Assembly (NCBI GenBank): GCA_033855775.1
Contig: JAWVFT010000044.1
Span: 1 to 27,169, forward strand
Origin: DASVTR01 sp033855775
Lineage (GTDB): Bacteria; Acidobacteriota; Blastocatellia; Pyrinomonadales; Pyrinomonadaceae
Reading direction: 5' to 3'
DNA length: 27,169 bases
Shown: positions 6,963 through 15,090 of the stretch, piece by piece
Layout: each line of letters opens with the position of its first letter
Numbering within the stretch: the stretch's first letter is position 1
Translations under genes and position numbers: made by a program
The notes under the pieces: model-generated
Databases searched by the model: none
What the model was told of the DNA's origin: nothing
Seen by the model: the letters and a program-made list of their open reading frames with translations, nothing else

Positions 6963-7586
6963 ATGAAACGTCTCGTCATCGCGCTCGTCGTCCTCATCGT
7001 CCTCGCCGTGGTCGGTGCCTACTACTTCAATCAATACTGGATTCACCGCTACGACGCGATGATTGCGCGGCAGGCGAGCATCTATCGTCTCGACCCGGAC
7101 CTCGTGTGGAGCATCATCTACGAAGAGACGTACTTCAGCCCCTGGAAGAAGGGAAGCAAGGGCGAGGTCGGGCTGATGCAGGTGACTCCGGCGGTCGGGC
7201 GCGAGTGGGCGGCGGAGACGGGCATGCGCGACCTCGCGCGACAGATGGAGCGCGACCCGCAGAGCGTCCTGCGCGACCCGGAAAAGAATATCCAGATTGG
7301 CTGCTGGTATCTCGAAAAATTGTATGAAGAGTTCAGAGATTTGCCGGGCGTCGAAGCGCGCATGGTCGCGGGCTATAACGCCGGGCCGAGCCGCGCCGTC
7401 GAGTGGAATCAGACGGAAGAAGGCGCGCAGCCGCTCACGGTCGAGCAGTTCGTCGGGCGCATAGACATTCCTTCCACGCGCGCCTACGTCACGTCAATCC
7501 TCGAACGCTACCGCAAATTGAAACAGCAGCGCGGAGGCGCGACGGCGACTCCGAATCGCAATGCCACGGCGGGGGCGGGCCGTTGA
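6963..7586 (+). CDS. Membrane-anchored lytic murein transglycosylase, SLT (GH23-like) family
   Basis: Cleaves the MurNAc-GlcNAc bond of peptidoglycan with formation of a 1,6-anhydro end, acting on the periplasmic side. From the ATG at 6963 the protein is 207 aa. Residues 5-22 form one hydrophobic anchor. The SLT domain starts at about 33 (ARQASIYRLDPDLVWSII). The catalytic Glu is expected in EETYF (E55, the ESxF position of the family). Other signatures follow: GEVGLMQVTP at 67-76 and MVAGYNAGPSRA at about 136-147. I rejected an in-frame upstream ATG (6930) because it lies in the preceding hairpin and would place charged residues ahead of the anchor. Its stop overlaps the start of the next gene (TTGA), so the two are translationally coupled. 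Confidence 0.9.
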   Translation: MKRLVIALVVLIVLAVVGAYYFNQYWIHRYDAMIARQASIYRLDPDLVWSIIYEETYFSPWKKGSKGEVGLMQVTPAVGREWAAETGMRDLARQMERDPQSVLRDPEKNIQIGCWYLEKLYEEFRDLPGVEARMVAGYNAGPSRAVEWNQTEEGAQPLTVEQFVGRIDIPSTRAYVTSILERYRKLKQQRGGATATPNRNATAGAGR

Positions 7587-8881
7587 CCTACCGGCAACTG
7601 CTGGCCTCGAACGCGGACTTTCGTCGTTTATGGATTGGTCAGGTCGTCTCCGAAATCGGCGATTGGCTCAACAACGTCGCGGCGCTTGCTCTGACGATTG
7701 AACTCGCAGGCCCGAACATGGTCGCGCGCGCCGTCGCCTTCTACGCTCTCGCGCGCCACGTTCCCTTGTTTCTGTTTGGCCCGCTGGCCGGAGTCGTCGT
7801 TGACCGTCAGGACAGGCGGCGCGTGATGATTGCGGCGGACGTTGCGCGGGCCGTGCTGGCTCTCGGTTTCCTGCTGGCGACTCGCTTCGCCGCGCTGCCC
7901 GTCATCTACGTCGTCGGGGCATCGCTCTTCTGCGTCTCATCCTTCTTCAACGCGGCCAAGCGCGCCTCCATTCCAAACCTCGTGCGCGGCCCCGAACAAC
8001 TCCTCGCCGCCAACTCTCTCTCCGCCTCGACCACTGCCGCCACCATCGCCGTCGGCTCGGCTCTCGGCGGCCTCGTCGCCACCTTCGTCAGCCGCGAAAT
8101 CGTCTTCATCCTCAACGCCGCGACGTTCCTCTTCTCCGCCGCCATGATTCGCCACATCAAGAGCGAGACGCGGCAACACATAGACGCGCCGACGCAGCGA
8201 CGCGGGGCCGTGTCAGACTTCCGCGAGGGCTTGCGCTATGTTCGTCGTCATGTTGTGCTGTCGGCGGTCTTCGTGGTGGCGGCGGGTTGGGGATTGGGAA
8301 ACGGCGTGGCGCGCGCGCTGTACAGCGTCTTCGGGGCGCGGCTCGGCCTGGCGGCGGCGGCAGGACTCGTGGCGCGTCCGATGGACTTCGGCATCTCCGT
8401 GCTGTTCGTGGCGATGGGTTTTGGCGGCGTGCTCGGCGCTCCGATTGCGCGCCGCTTTAACTCAGGGTCGGGCGCGAGCCTGGGCGCGCGGATGGGTCGC
8501 TCGATGATTTTCGACGGGTGCGGGCTGGCTCTCTTCAGCCTGATGCCGAACCTGTGGGTCGCGTGCGCGGTTCTCGTCGCGCGTGAAATCAACTTTGCCA
8601 TCTGGTGGACGGCGCAACAGACGATTATCATGAGCGCAACTGACGACCGCTACGCGGGGCGCGTCTTCGCGTCTTACGAGACTTTGACGACATTGATGAT
8701 GGTCGGCTCGATGATGGCTTCGGGGCTGGCCGCCGACAGCTACGGGATTCGACCTGTCGCTGCGACGGGCGGCGCGGTCATCGCTCTCTCCGGCCTGCTC
8801 TGGTTCGCGCTCCGGCGCCGGACGCGCTATCAACAGCGCGAGCAAGTCGCCGCAAGCGCAGAGGAGTTTCATCTTGATTGA
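7583..8881 (+). CDS. Major facilitator superfamily transporter, EntS/MFS_3-like
   Basis: A polytopic inner-membrane transporter of about 432 aa with the twelve-helix pattern of the MFS. The N-terminus (TYRQLLASNADFRRLWIGQVVSEIGDWLNNVA) is the typical first-helix region of the EntS-like drug and siderophore exporter group. The loop GVVVDRQDRRRVMI between helices 2 and 3 is the conserved MFS motif A. I start it at the TTG at 7583, which overlaps the TGA of the transglycosylase gene; a G-rich run (GGGGGCGGG) lies just upstream. The frame is open further upstream, but that part overlaps the transglycosylase and is a shadow. The substrate is unknown. A short overlapping ORF follows immediately. 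Confidence 0.88.
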   Translation: MTYRQLLASNADFRRLWIGQVVSEIGDWLNNVAALALTIELAGPNMVARAVAFYALARHVPLFLFGPLAGVVVDRQDRRRVMIAADVARAVLALGFLLATRFAALPVIYVVGASLFCVSSFFNAAKRASIPNLVRGPEQLLAANSLSASTTAATIAVGSALGGLVATFVSREIVFILNAATFLFSAAMIRHIKSETRQHIDAPTQRRGAVSDFREGLRYVRRHVVLSAVFVVAAGWGLGNGVARALYSVFGARLGLAAAAGLVARPMDFGISVLFVAMGFGGVLGAPIARRFNSGSGASLGARMGRSMIFDGCGLALFSLMPNLWVACAVLVAREINFAIWWTAQQTIIMSATDDRYAGRVFASYETLTTLMMVGSMMASGLAADSYGIRPVAATGGAVIALSGLLWFALRRRTRYQQREQVAASAEEFHLD

Positions 8882-8951
8882 GTTGCCGACCATTGTGCTC
8901 ATTGGGCTCAAGATGTTGCTGGCGATAGCCAGCCATGAGGGGACGGACTGA
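8874..8951 (+). CDS. Possible 25-residue hydrophobic leader-like peptide linking two genes
   Basis: A TTG at 8874 opens a 25-codon frame reading MIELPTIVLIGLKMLLAIA and then SHEGTD, ending in a TGA at 8949-8951. The start overlaps the last codons of the MFS gene, and GAGGAG lies seven bases before it. The stop overlaps the ATG of the amidohydrolase (TGATG). Such double overlap suggests a translational relay that keeps ribosomes moving into the amidohydrolase gene, or a small membrane peptide. The hydrophobic core of about 15 residues could span or sit on the membrane. It could equally be chance; the non-ATG start is the main doubt. Confidence 0.35.
   Translation: MIELPTIVLIGLKMLLAIASHEGTD
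8918..8942 (+). promoter_or_regulatory. Hairpin next to the ribosome-binding site of the amidohydrolase gene
   Basis: GCTGGC (8918-8923), loop GATA, GCCAGC (8928-8933) form a perfect six-pair stem. It ends four bases before GAGGGG (8937-8942), which lies eight bases before the ATG at 8951. A stem this close to the binding site could tune initiation, especially as the short ORF is translated through it. Confidence 0.4.
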
Positions 8952-10315
8952 TGACGGCGAAGCTCTACACGGCGCGCTATGTGTTGCCGATTACTTCCGC
9001 CGTGATTGATGACGGTGCGGTCTTAGTCGAAGACGCGCGCATCGTCGCTGTGGGAAAGCGCGCAAAGCTCGCAGTCGAATTTCCAGAAGCAGCGACGGAA
9101 GAGTTCGGACAGGCTGCGCTTCTGCCCGGCTTCGTCAACGCGCATTCGCATCTGGAACTGACGGCGATGCGCGGCTACCTTGAGCGCGAAGAGCGAGACT
9201 TTTTCGCCTGGCTCAGGAAGCTGACCGTCGCGCGCCGCGAGCGTATGACGCCGGATGACCTTTACGTCTCTGCGGCGTGGGGCGCAATCGAAGCGGCTCG
9301 CGCGGGCATCACCTGCGTCGCGGACGCGAGCGATGCAGCGAGCGCGAGCCTGCGCGCATTGTCGGACGTGGGCCTGCGCGGAATCGTTTATCAGGAAGCG
9401 TTCGGCCCGGACTCAAGATTGGCGCGCGAACAATTCAAAGCCTTGCGCGAGAAGACGGCGGGCCTGCGCTCTGACGAAGGCGCGCTCGCGCGGCTCGGCG
9501 TCTCGCCCCACGCGCCTTACACGGTCAGCGCGCCGCTCTTAGAGTTCATCGCGGAGTTTGCCATCAGCGAAGGCTTGCCGTTGATGATGCACGCGGCGGA
9601 GTCGGAAGCTGAAAGCGAGTTGATGTTGAAAGGGCGCGGGCCGTTTGCCGACGGCTTCGCGGCGCGCGGCATAGAGTGGAATGCTCCCGGCGTCTCGACG
9701 ATTCAATATCTAGCCGCGCTCGGCTTGCTCCGCGCGCGGCCTCTGCTGGCCCATTGCATACGCGTTGACGAAGCGGACATCCTGACCATCAAGCAATGGG
9801 ACGCGCGCGTCGCTCATTGTCCGAAGTCGAACGCGAAGCTCGGCCATGGTCGCGCGCCGCTCGCCCGGTTCGTCGCGGGCGGCTTGAAGGTCGGGCTCGG
9901 CAGCGATTCCGTCGCCAGCAACAACACGTGCGACTTGCTTGAGGAAGCGCGCTTCGCCGCGCTGCTCTCTCGCGCCGCCGAACGCTCTCTCTCGTTCGAG
10001 ACGACGAGCGCGGATGAAGCTTTAACTCTCGCCACGCTCGGCGGCGCGCTCGCGCTTGGCCTCGAATCCGACATCGGAAGTCTTGAGATTGGAAAGCAAG
10101 CGGACTTAACCATCGTCTCTCTGGACGGCGCGCATCAATTGCCCGTCTACGACCCGGCGGCGGCTCTCGTCTTCGCTTCAAGCGGGCGCGACGTGCTGCT
10201 CACAGTCGTCGCCGGAAAAGAAATCTACCGCGACGGGCGCGCTCTCAATGTTGACGAGCAACGCTTTCATGCGCGCCTCGCGGAGATTGCGGAAAAGGTC
10301 GGCGGGAGTAGTTGA
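8951..10315 (+). CDS. Amidohydrolase/deaminase of the TrzN-AtzB-MtaD (SAH/aminofutalosine deaminase-like) group
   Basis: A 454-aa metal-dependent hydrolase with the full amidohydrolase motif set. NAHSHLE at about 64-70 gives the HxH metal site, HAPYTVS at about 183-189 is a substrate loop, MMHAAESEAE near 213-222 gives the next metal His and Glu, LLAHCIRVDE near 268 the fourth ligand, and GLGSDSVASNNTCDLLEEAR near 316-335 the catalytic Asp. The N- and C-terminal residues form the small beta-sandwich of this family. Members deaminate or dechlorinate heterocycles or adenosine-type substrates. The family resemblance includes aminofutalosine deaminase of the alternative menaquinone route, but no mqn gene is nearby to support that. 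The ATG overlaps the stop of the short ORF; a good Shine-Dalgarno sequence precedes it. Confidence 0.87.
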   Translation: MTAKLYTARYVLPITSAVIDDGAVLVEDARIVAVGKRAKLAVEFPEAATEEFGQAALLPGFVNAHSHLELTAMRGYLEREERDFFAWLRKLTVARRERMTPDDLYVSAAWGAIEAARAGITCVADASDAASASLRALSDVGLRGIVYQEAFGPDSRLAREQFKALREKTAGLRSDEGALARLGVSPHAPYTVSAPLLEFIAEFAISEGLPLMMHAAESEAESELMLKGRGPFADGFAARGIEWNAPGVSTIQYLAALGLLRARPLLAHCIRVDEADILTIKQWDARVAHCPKSNAKLGHGRAPLARFVAGGLKVGLGSDSVASNNTCDLLEEARFAALLSRAAERSLSFETTSADEALTLATLGGALALGLESDIGSLEIGKQADLTIVSLDGAHQLPVYDPAAALVFASSGRDVLLTVVAGKEIYRDGRALNVDEQRFHARLAEIAEKVGGSS

Positions 10316-10375
10316 AACGCGAGCGTCCGGCAATTGAAGTGAACGAAAGAAGGCGGCTCGCTAACGAAAGCGAAG

Positions 10376-10418
10376 AACGTTGAGAGCAAAGCTGTGGAAC
10401 AACGTTGAGAGCGAAGCT
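10376..10418 (+). repeat. Two-copy 25-bp tandem duplication
   Basis: AACGTTGAGAGCAAAGCT (10376-10393) is repeated with one mismatch at 10401-10418, an offset of 25 bases. It fills most of the gap between the amidohydrolase and the membrane glycosyltransferase genes. A recent slip-strand duplication is likely; a paired regulator-binding site is possible. Confidence 0.8.
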
Positions 10419-10435
10419 ATAAAACATTGCCCACG

Positions 10436-11638
10436 ATGACCGCAGACAAACGCGCCGCCATGACACGCGCTTGGTTAGTCAGCATCGCCGCGGCGGCGAG
10501 TCTCGCTCTGTTTGTCAAACTGTACTTGGCTTTGACGAGCGAAGGCTCGGCTGATGTCATAGGCTTCGCAGACCATCTGGCGAAGATACGCGAACTCGGC
10601 GGCACGGGCGTCTACTATGTCAAAGGCCCATTCAACAATCCCTTCAACAGTCCGCCCTTCATCGTTCACGCGCTCAGAGCCCTGGGCTTTCTGGCGGACT
10701 CGACGCCGCTCAAGTTTTCCTTCTGGCTGCGCCTGCCCGCGATACTGGCCGACATTGGCAGCCTGTTTGTCGTCTGGAAAATTCTTAATCAAAAGCCTGC
10801 GTTGTTGCCGCGCTCGCCCGTGCTGCACTTGCTGCTGGCTCTCTGTCCAATCTCAATCATGGTTTCGGGTTATCACGGCAACACAGACCCTTTGATGGTT
10901 TTTCTGGCCCTGCTCGCCATCTATTTCATAGAGCGCGGCGAGCGTTGGTGGCTGGCGGGATTGGTGTTCGGGCTGGCTCTAGACATTAAAGTCGCGCCCT
11001 TGATTTTGGCTCCGGCCATCTGCTTTTATTTGCCGGGGACGAGAGCGCGCCTGCAATACTTTGGCGCGGCGGCTGTTGTCTTCATCAGCAGTTCTGTGCC
11101 GTACATTCTGTCAGACCCATTGATTCTCAAAAATGTTTTCGGCTACAGCAGCCTGTACGGGCAGTGGGGCTGGTCTGCGCTGTTGGAGCGTTGGTACTGG
11201 GAAGCGCCGCGATTTTTGAATCCGCCGCATGATGTCGTCGGCATTCACGCGGTCTTCGCGTCGATTGGCAAATGGGTGATGCTGCTGTCAATCGCCGGCG
11301 CGTCCTACTGGATGAACCGTCGCGCAACGAAGCCGCCGCTCATCTTGCAGTGTGGCTTTATCGTGACGCTCTTTCTGTTTCTGACGCCGGGCTTCGGCAT
11401 TCAATATTTGTCATGGCTCGTCCCGCTGGTCATCGCTCTGGACGTGTGGCCGACCGTGTTTTTCTATCTCACGGCCAGCGTCTATCAATTGATGGGTTAC
11501 ACCTGTTGGGGCTTGCGCGACGCGCCGCCGCATTTCTGTCTGGAACGCGACACGGCGCTCTGGGTGATGATTCTGTGTTGGGGTTCACTGTTGATACTGC
11601 TCCTGATTTATCATCGTCGCATCGCTGCGCGGCGTTGA
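10436..11638 (+). CDS. Polytopic membrane protein, likely GT-C fold polyprenyl-phosphate-dependent glycosyltransferase
   Basis: About 400 aa with roughly ten hydrophobic segments. After the first helix comes a periplasmic loop with acidic residues (GSADVIGFADHLAKIRELG, then YYVKGPFNNPFNSPPF), the usual place and style of the catalytic Asp loop in GT-C enzymes. GYHGNTDPLMVFL, LDIKVAPLILAPA and PGFGIQYLSWLVPL are patterns commonly seen in GT87- and GT39-type mannosyltransferases. Such enzymes use lipid-linked sugars to glycosylate lipids, polysaccharides or proteins outside the cell. The exact acceptor is unknown and no glycan cluster surrounds it. I use the ATG at 10436; a TTG nine bases earlier and an ATG at 10460 are alternatives. 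No Shine-Dalgarno sequence is clear. Confidence 0.75.
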   Translation: MTADKRAAMTRAWLVSIAAAASLALFVKLYLALTSEGSADVIGFADHLAKIRELGGTGVYYVKGPFNNPFNSPPFIVHALRALGFLADSTPLKFSFWLRLPAILADIGSLFVVWKILNQKPALLPRSPVLHLLLALCPISIMVSGYHGNTDPLMVFLALLAIYFIERGERWWLAGLVFGLALDIKVAPLILAPAICFYLPGTRARLQYFGAAAVVFISSSVPYILSDPLILKNVFGYSSLYGQWGWSALLERWYWEAPRFLNPPHDVVGIHAVFASIGKWVMLLSIAGASYWMNRRATKPPLILQCGFIVTLFLFLTPGFGIQYLSWLVPLVIALDVWPTVFFYLTASVYQLMGYTCWGLRDAPPHFCLERDTALWVMILCWGSLLILLLIYHRRIAARR

Positions 11639-11740
11639 TAAAAGGCTGGCGCAACTTCTCGTGGCGTGGCGAGTTCATAGCCGACGGGCCGATGTGACGA
11701 CGAGCCGTTGTCAGGCTGACAGTCTCGCTTTCCTCATTAA

Positions 11741-11772
11741 CAAATTTTTGATTGTGGTCGTAAAAGGCCGCG
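11741..11772 (+). promoter_or_regulatory. Composite motif shared with 1650-1681
   Basis: CAAATTTT, ten unrelated bases, then CGTAAAAGGCCGCG. The same two blocks with the same ten-base spacing and one mismatch occur at 1650-1681. This copy lies about 76 bases before the start of the 11849 gene, so it could be a regulatory site for that pair. Read on the minus strand, both copies encode AAFY-(E/D)-xxx-KF in one frame with mostly synonymous or conservative changes, so both may instead be remains of a coding repeat. The rest of 11639-11848 shows nothing else I recognise. Confidence 0.35.
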
Positions 11773-11848
11773 TGATAGTATTCCGCCCAAGCAAGCATTT
11801 CTCCGGCTCCATCCAACGAATCCTGAACGTCCAACCTAAGGAGACAAC

Positions 11849-12031
11849 ATGGATAAGCGCGAAAAGAAGATTGGCGATGCGGGCGCCCCTAGCCACACGC
11901 AAGGGTTTCATGAGTTGAAGGCCGAGCATATGGCAAGGACGAACGGCGTCATCCCGCCCGGCTCTGTTCCGCCGCCTGACGCGGAGGAGCAGCATCATCG
12001 GCCCCACAAAGACGAAAAGGAGAAGCCATGA
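11849..12031 (+). CDS. 60-aa hydrophilic protein, first gene of a coupled pair
   Basis: A short, highly charged protein with no hydrophobic segment: MDKREKKIGDAGAPSHTQGF, then HELKAEHMARTNGVIPPG, a Pro-rich stretch, and a His/Lys/Glu-rich end (EEQHHRPHKDEKEKP). It is probably disordered. The start is excellent, AAGGAG six bases before the ATG. Its TGA overlaps the ATG of the next gene (ATGA), and the next gene's Shine-Dalgarno (AAAAGGAG) lies inside its last codons. The two are therefore one transcript and coupled in translation. I do not recognise the family. A chaperone, inhibitor or structural partner of the larger protein is possible, but this is inference from arrangement alone. Confidence 0.7.
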   Translation: MDKREKKIGDAGAPSHTQGFHELKAEHMARTNGVIPPGSVPPPDAEEQHHRPHKDEKEKP

Positions 12032-13395
12032 TTACTCCGGCCCCGTCTGTTAGTTGGGAAGCATCCGGCGGATTGAATAAGGGCGGCGAAGGCTCAGACC
12101 AGCAGATTGCCGTCAGCAGCACACACGTCGGCGTCAGCGGGCGCGCGGTGCTCGCCTTCTACACCAAGGCTGGCGCGAAGGTGTACGGCGTCACCGGAGC
12201 CGAAGCCTTTTTCATCGCGCAAGGGTTGCCGAGCCTCTCAGGCGGCTACGGCATCTACGACCTGCGCATGATTTTCGACGAGTATCGAAAGCGATTCTGG
12301 GTCTGCGCGTTGACGGGCAAGCCGGGGCCGGGCAGCACTGTTCCATCTTTCTTATGCGCCGTCTCCAAAACGCAGAATCCGCTCGACGGCTTTTATCTGT
12401 ACTGGTGGAACTCTGTGCCGACATCGGCGGGCTCCGGCTATCAAGCCGGGGATAGCTCCGACTATCCATGCATCGGCATTGCGCCGCACGTCTTCATTCA
12501 AACCAACAAAGTGGCGGGCGCCAACTACAAACACTGGCGCGTTGTCCTGCGCAACGCCGATAAGATGGCGCAGGGGCTAAGCGGCTCGCAGATTGATGGT
12601 TGGGAATGGTGGGGCTGGAACAATCCGGACGGCAAGAAGACCTACATCATACAGCCCGCGGTGCATCACGGCCCTAGCGAGCGCATCTACCTCGTCAACA
12701 AGTGGGGCAACAATGCGGAGGTCTGGGCCATCAGCAATCCGTTGACGCCGCAACAGAGCTACGCGCGCGCGGACGTGTCGCTGACCGGCGTTTCGGGCGG
12801 GCTCGTGGATGGGCCGCAGAAGGGCAAGTTGGTGGCTAATCCGCCGCCGATTGCTATGGGGCCGCAAATCGGCGACGCCTTCCTCAAAGCGGTTTATAGA
12901 AACAACAAGCTCTATTTCACGGCGAACAATTCCAAGAATTGGGACGGCAGCGGAAACTTCGCCTCCGGGCGGCTCATCCGTGTGAACGTCGCCAAATTTC
13001 CGTCCGTCACCGTTGAGATTGACCGCACCTTCGGCGCCGCAGCCGAGACAGACTCCAAAGGGAAGGTCTTCCACTACGCCTGGCCGAGCGTCGAAGTGAA
13101 CAAGAAAGGCGACATGGTTCTTTCAACGACGCGCACGAGCGCGACCAGTTATCCAGAGGCGCGGCTGAGCGTCTATTACGCCGCCGAAGCTGACCTGCGT
13201 TCCAGCATGCAACTACAGGCGGGCGGCTCGCCCTACTTCGAAGGCTCAGGCCGCCCCTACAACTTCTACGGAGAGACGACCGCCTCCTGCGTTGACCCGT
13301 CGGACGATACAGCGATTTGGGTCGCTTCGCAATTTCCCTACGCGACCACCAAGAAGAGCGAGGCGAATTGGAGCATCTGGGTCGGCAAGCTCTGA
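12028..13395 (+). CDS. Aromatic-rich beta-structure protein of unknown function (propeller-like?)
   Basis: A 455-aa protein with no signal peptide and no membrane helix. It is rich in Trp, Tyr, Gly, Ser and Asn, in short alternating strands typical of all-beta proteins. Stretches such as GIYDLRMIFDEYRKRFWVCAL, YPCIGIAPHVFIQTNKV, DAFLKAVYRNNKLYFTAN, HYAWPSVEVNKKGDMVLS and TAIWVASQFPYATTKKSEANWSIWVGKL recur at 50-70 residue spacing, each with a strand, a turn and an aromatic. That spacing suggests a beta-propeller, which I infer rather than recognise. The ATG overlaps the stop of the 60-aa gene and has a strong Shine-Dalgarno sequence. A strong bidirectional terminator follows. The lack of a secretion signal on a lectin- or sialidase-like sheet protein is unusual and might imply a non-classical export route or a cytoplasmic role. 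Confidence 0.75.
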   Translation: MITPAPSVSWEASGGLNKGGEGSDQQIAVSSTHVGVSGRAVLAFYTKAGAKVYGVTGAEAFFIAQGLPSLSGGYGIYDLRMIFDEYRKRFWVCALTGKPGPGSTVPSFLCAVSKTQNPLDGFYLYWWNSVPTSAGSGYQAGDSSDYPCIGIAPHVFIQTNKVAGANYKHWRVVLRNADKMAQGLSGSQIDGWEWWGWNNPDGKKTYIIQPAVHHGPSERIYLVNKWGNNAEVWAISNPLTPQQSYARADVSLTGVSGGLVDGPQKGKLVANPPPIAMGPQIGDAFLKAVYRNNKLYFTANNSKNWDGSGNFASGRLIRVNVAKFPSVTVEIDRTFGAAAETDSKGKVFHYAWPSVEVNKKGDMVLSTTRTSATSYPEARLSVYYAAEADLRSSMQLQAGGSPYFEGSGRPYNFYGETTASCVDPSDDTAIWVASQFPYATTKKSEANWSIWVGKL

Positions 13396-13421
13396 TTCTT
13401 GATTCGGCTGCTGTCACAATA

Positions 13422-13471
13422 AAAGACCGGGGAATCATCCAGACAGTATCCTGGAGTATTCCCCGGTCTTT
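13422..13471. terminator. Bidirectional intrinsic terminator
   Basis: AAAGACCGGGGAAT (13422-13435) pairs perfectly with ATTCCCCGGTCTTT (13458-13471). The A-run before and T-run after the stem let it serve both the plus-strand pair ending at 13395 and the minus-strand aminotransferase ending at 13495. It is the cleanest convergent terminator in the window. Confidence 0.88.
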
Positions 13472-13494
13472 CGTTAGGTCGCGGTCAATGGCCT

Positions 13495-14859
13495 TCAGGC
13501 AGTTTGACAGGAAGCGGCAATCGCTTCGTCGAAAATCTCAAGCGCGACATCTACGTTTTCGCGCGAGAGGATGAGGGGCGGCGACCAGCGAATCGTGTTG
13601 AAGCCTGCGCCGAGAATAATCAGGCCGCGCTCGAAGCAGGCCATCTCAACGCGGTCGCGCAACGCGGGCGCGGGCTTCATAGAAGCGCGGTCTTCGACAA
13701 ATTCGACGCCGAGCATCAACCCATAGCCGCGCACGTCGCCAATGCAGTCGTGCTTCTGCATCAGCCGTCGCAACCCCTGCTCAAGGTATGCGCCGACCGA
13801 CGCGCTGTTGGCGACGAGTTCGCGTTCCAAAAGTTCAATGGTCTTCAAAGCAGAGGCGATGCAGACCGGATTGCCGCCGAAGGTCGAGGCATGCGCGCCG
13901 GGCTTCCAGTCCATCAAGTCTGCGCGGGCGACGGTCGCCCCGATGGGCAGGCCGGAGCCGATGCCTTTCGCAATGCAGATGATGTCCGGCTTGAGGTCGT
14001 GATACTCCGAGGCGAACATCTTGCCCGTGCGGCCCATGCCGGATTGCACCTCATCAACAATCAACAGGATTTTGTGCTCGTCGCAAATGCGGCGCAAGCC
14101 TTGCAGGAACTCCGTCGGCGCAGGCACGTAGCCGCCTTCGCCCTGCACCACTTCAACGACGATTCCGGCCACCTCTTCGGGCGGCGTCGTGGTCTTGAAG
14201 AGACGCCCCTCAATCCATTCAAGGCTGGCGCGGCTGACCGTCGCCGCGTCCGATTGTTCGCCCGTGAAGGGATGACGGAAGGCGTTCGGGTAAGGCACAT
14301 GCACAACGTCCAGAGCTTGACGCTTGAAGCCTTTGCGCTGCGCGACCTTCGATGAAGTGAGCGAGAGCGAGCCGAGCGTGCGACCGTGAAAGCTGTTGAA
14401 GAAGGCTATGAACTTTTCACGACCCGTAGCGTGCATCGCCAGCTTCAGCGCAGTCTCGACCGCTTCCGTTCCGCTGTTGGCAAAGTGCGTGCGCGTCGGG
14501 CTTGGGACGGGCGTTATCTCGTCCAGCTTCTTCGCGAGGTCCGGCATCTGCCGGTAGTAATAATCGGTGCCGCACATGTGAATCAGTTTGGCCGCCTGTT
14601 CCTGAATGGCCTTGACGATTTCCGGGTGACAATGGCCGGTCGAGCAGACGGCGACGCCTGCGTTGCAGTCCAAAAAGACGTTGCCGTCAACGTCCGTCAC
14701 CCAGACGCCTTCCGCGTAGTCTGCGACGAGCTTGAAAGAAGGGCGCGGGTAAGATGGATTAACGTATTGAGCGTCGGCTTCGACGATTTTCTGGCCGATG
14801 GGGCCGGGCAGAGCGGTCTTAATCTCCGGTCTTTTCGGCGGAGCGATAGTAGACATCAT
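13495..14859 (-). CDS. Class III PLP aminotransferase (acetylornithine/4-aminobutyrate aminotransferase-like)
   Basis: Transfers the terminal amino group of omega-amino acids to a keto acid, using pyridoxal phosphate in the cytoplasm. All family marks are present: NSGTEAVETALKLA near 128-140 (phosphate-binding), FHGRTLGSL near 157-165, VVEVVQGEGGY near 234-244, LLIVDEVQSGMGRTG near 265-279 with the cofactor-ring Asp at about 269, and the Schiff-base Lys at about 298 in CIAKGIGSGLPIGA. The 454-aa length fits the GabT/ArgD-like branch often labelled 'acetyl ornithine aminotransferase family', some members of which are amino-acid racemases. Substrate is not fixed by sequence. AAGGAG lies four bases before the first ATG and seven before the second (14856), so the second may be the true start. 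No arginine or GABA genes lie nearby. Confidence 0.9.
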   Translation of the reverse strand: MMSTIAPPKRPEIKTALPGPIGQKIVEADAQYVNPSYPRPSFKLVADYAEGVWVTDVDGNVFLDCNAGVAVCSTGHCHPEIVKAIQEQAAKLIHMCGTDYYYRQMPDLAKKLDEITPVPSPTRTHFANSGTEAVETALKLAMHATGREKFIAFFNSFHGRTLGSLSLTSSKVAQRKGFKRQALDVVHVPYPNAFRHPFTGEQSDAATVSRASLEWIEGRLFKTTTPPEEVAGIVVEVVQGEGGYVPAPTEFLQGLRRICDEHKILLIVDEVQSGMGRTGKMFASEYHDLKPDIICIAKGIGSGLPIGATVARADLMDWKPGAHASTFGGNPVCIASALKTIELLERELVANSASVGAYLEQGLRRLMQKHDCIGDVRGYGLMLGVEFVEDRASMKPAPALRDRVEMACFERGLIILGAGFNTIRWSPPLILSRENVDVALEIFDEAIAASCQTA

Positions 14860-15036
14860 CTTTCTCCTTTAATGGAAAGCGAAGGTTGAGTGATGAAAGA
14901 TTATGGAATGTGCGCGCGATAAACGTGAAGGGGCGCGCTTGGCTAGTCTGCGAAGAGATTGGCCCGCGTGTCGAGCGGGCGAAGATGTTCGTGGCGTAGA
15001 TGAAACATGGCGGAACCGCGTTCGGGTGTTGGACGA

Positions 15037-15090
15037 GCCGGATGTTGATTCAACTGTCGTTCGACTGACAGCTAACATCTAGCATCCGGC
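15037..15090. repeat. Inverted repeat beyond cysS
   Basis: GCCGGATGTT (15037-15046) pairs with CATCCGGC (15083-15090) and an inner AACATC (15074-15079), leaving imperfect pairing inside. It sits between the cysS stop and the aminotransferase start. It may end the cysS transcript on the minus strand, although the strand lacks a strong T-run. The rest of the 14860-15123 gap holds no gene I can support. Confidence 0.5.

Noticed and set aside
13504..14355. Plus-strand 283-aa ORF
   Set aside because: Antisense to the class III aminotransferase; shadow frame.
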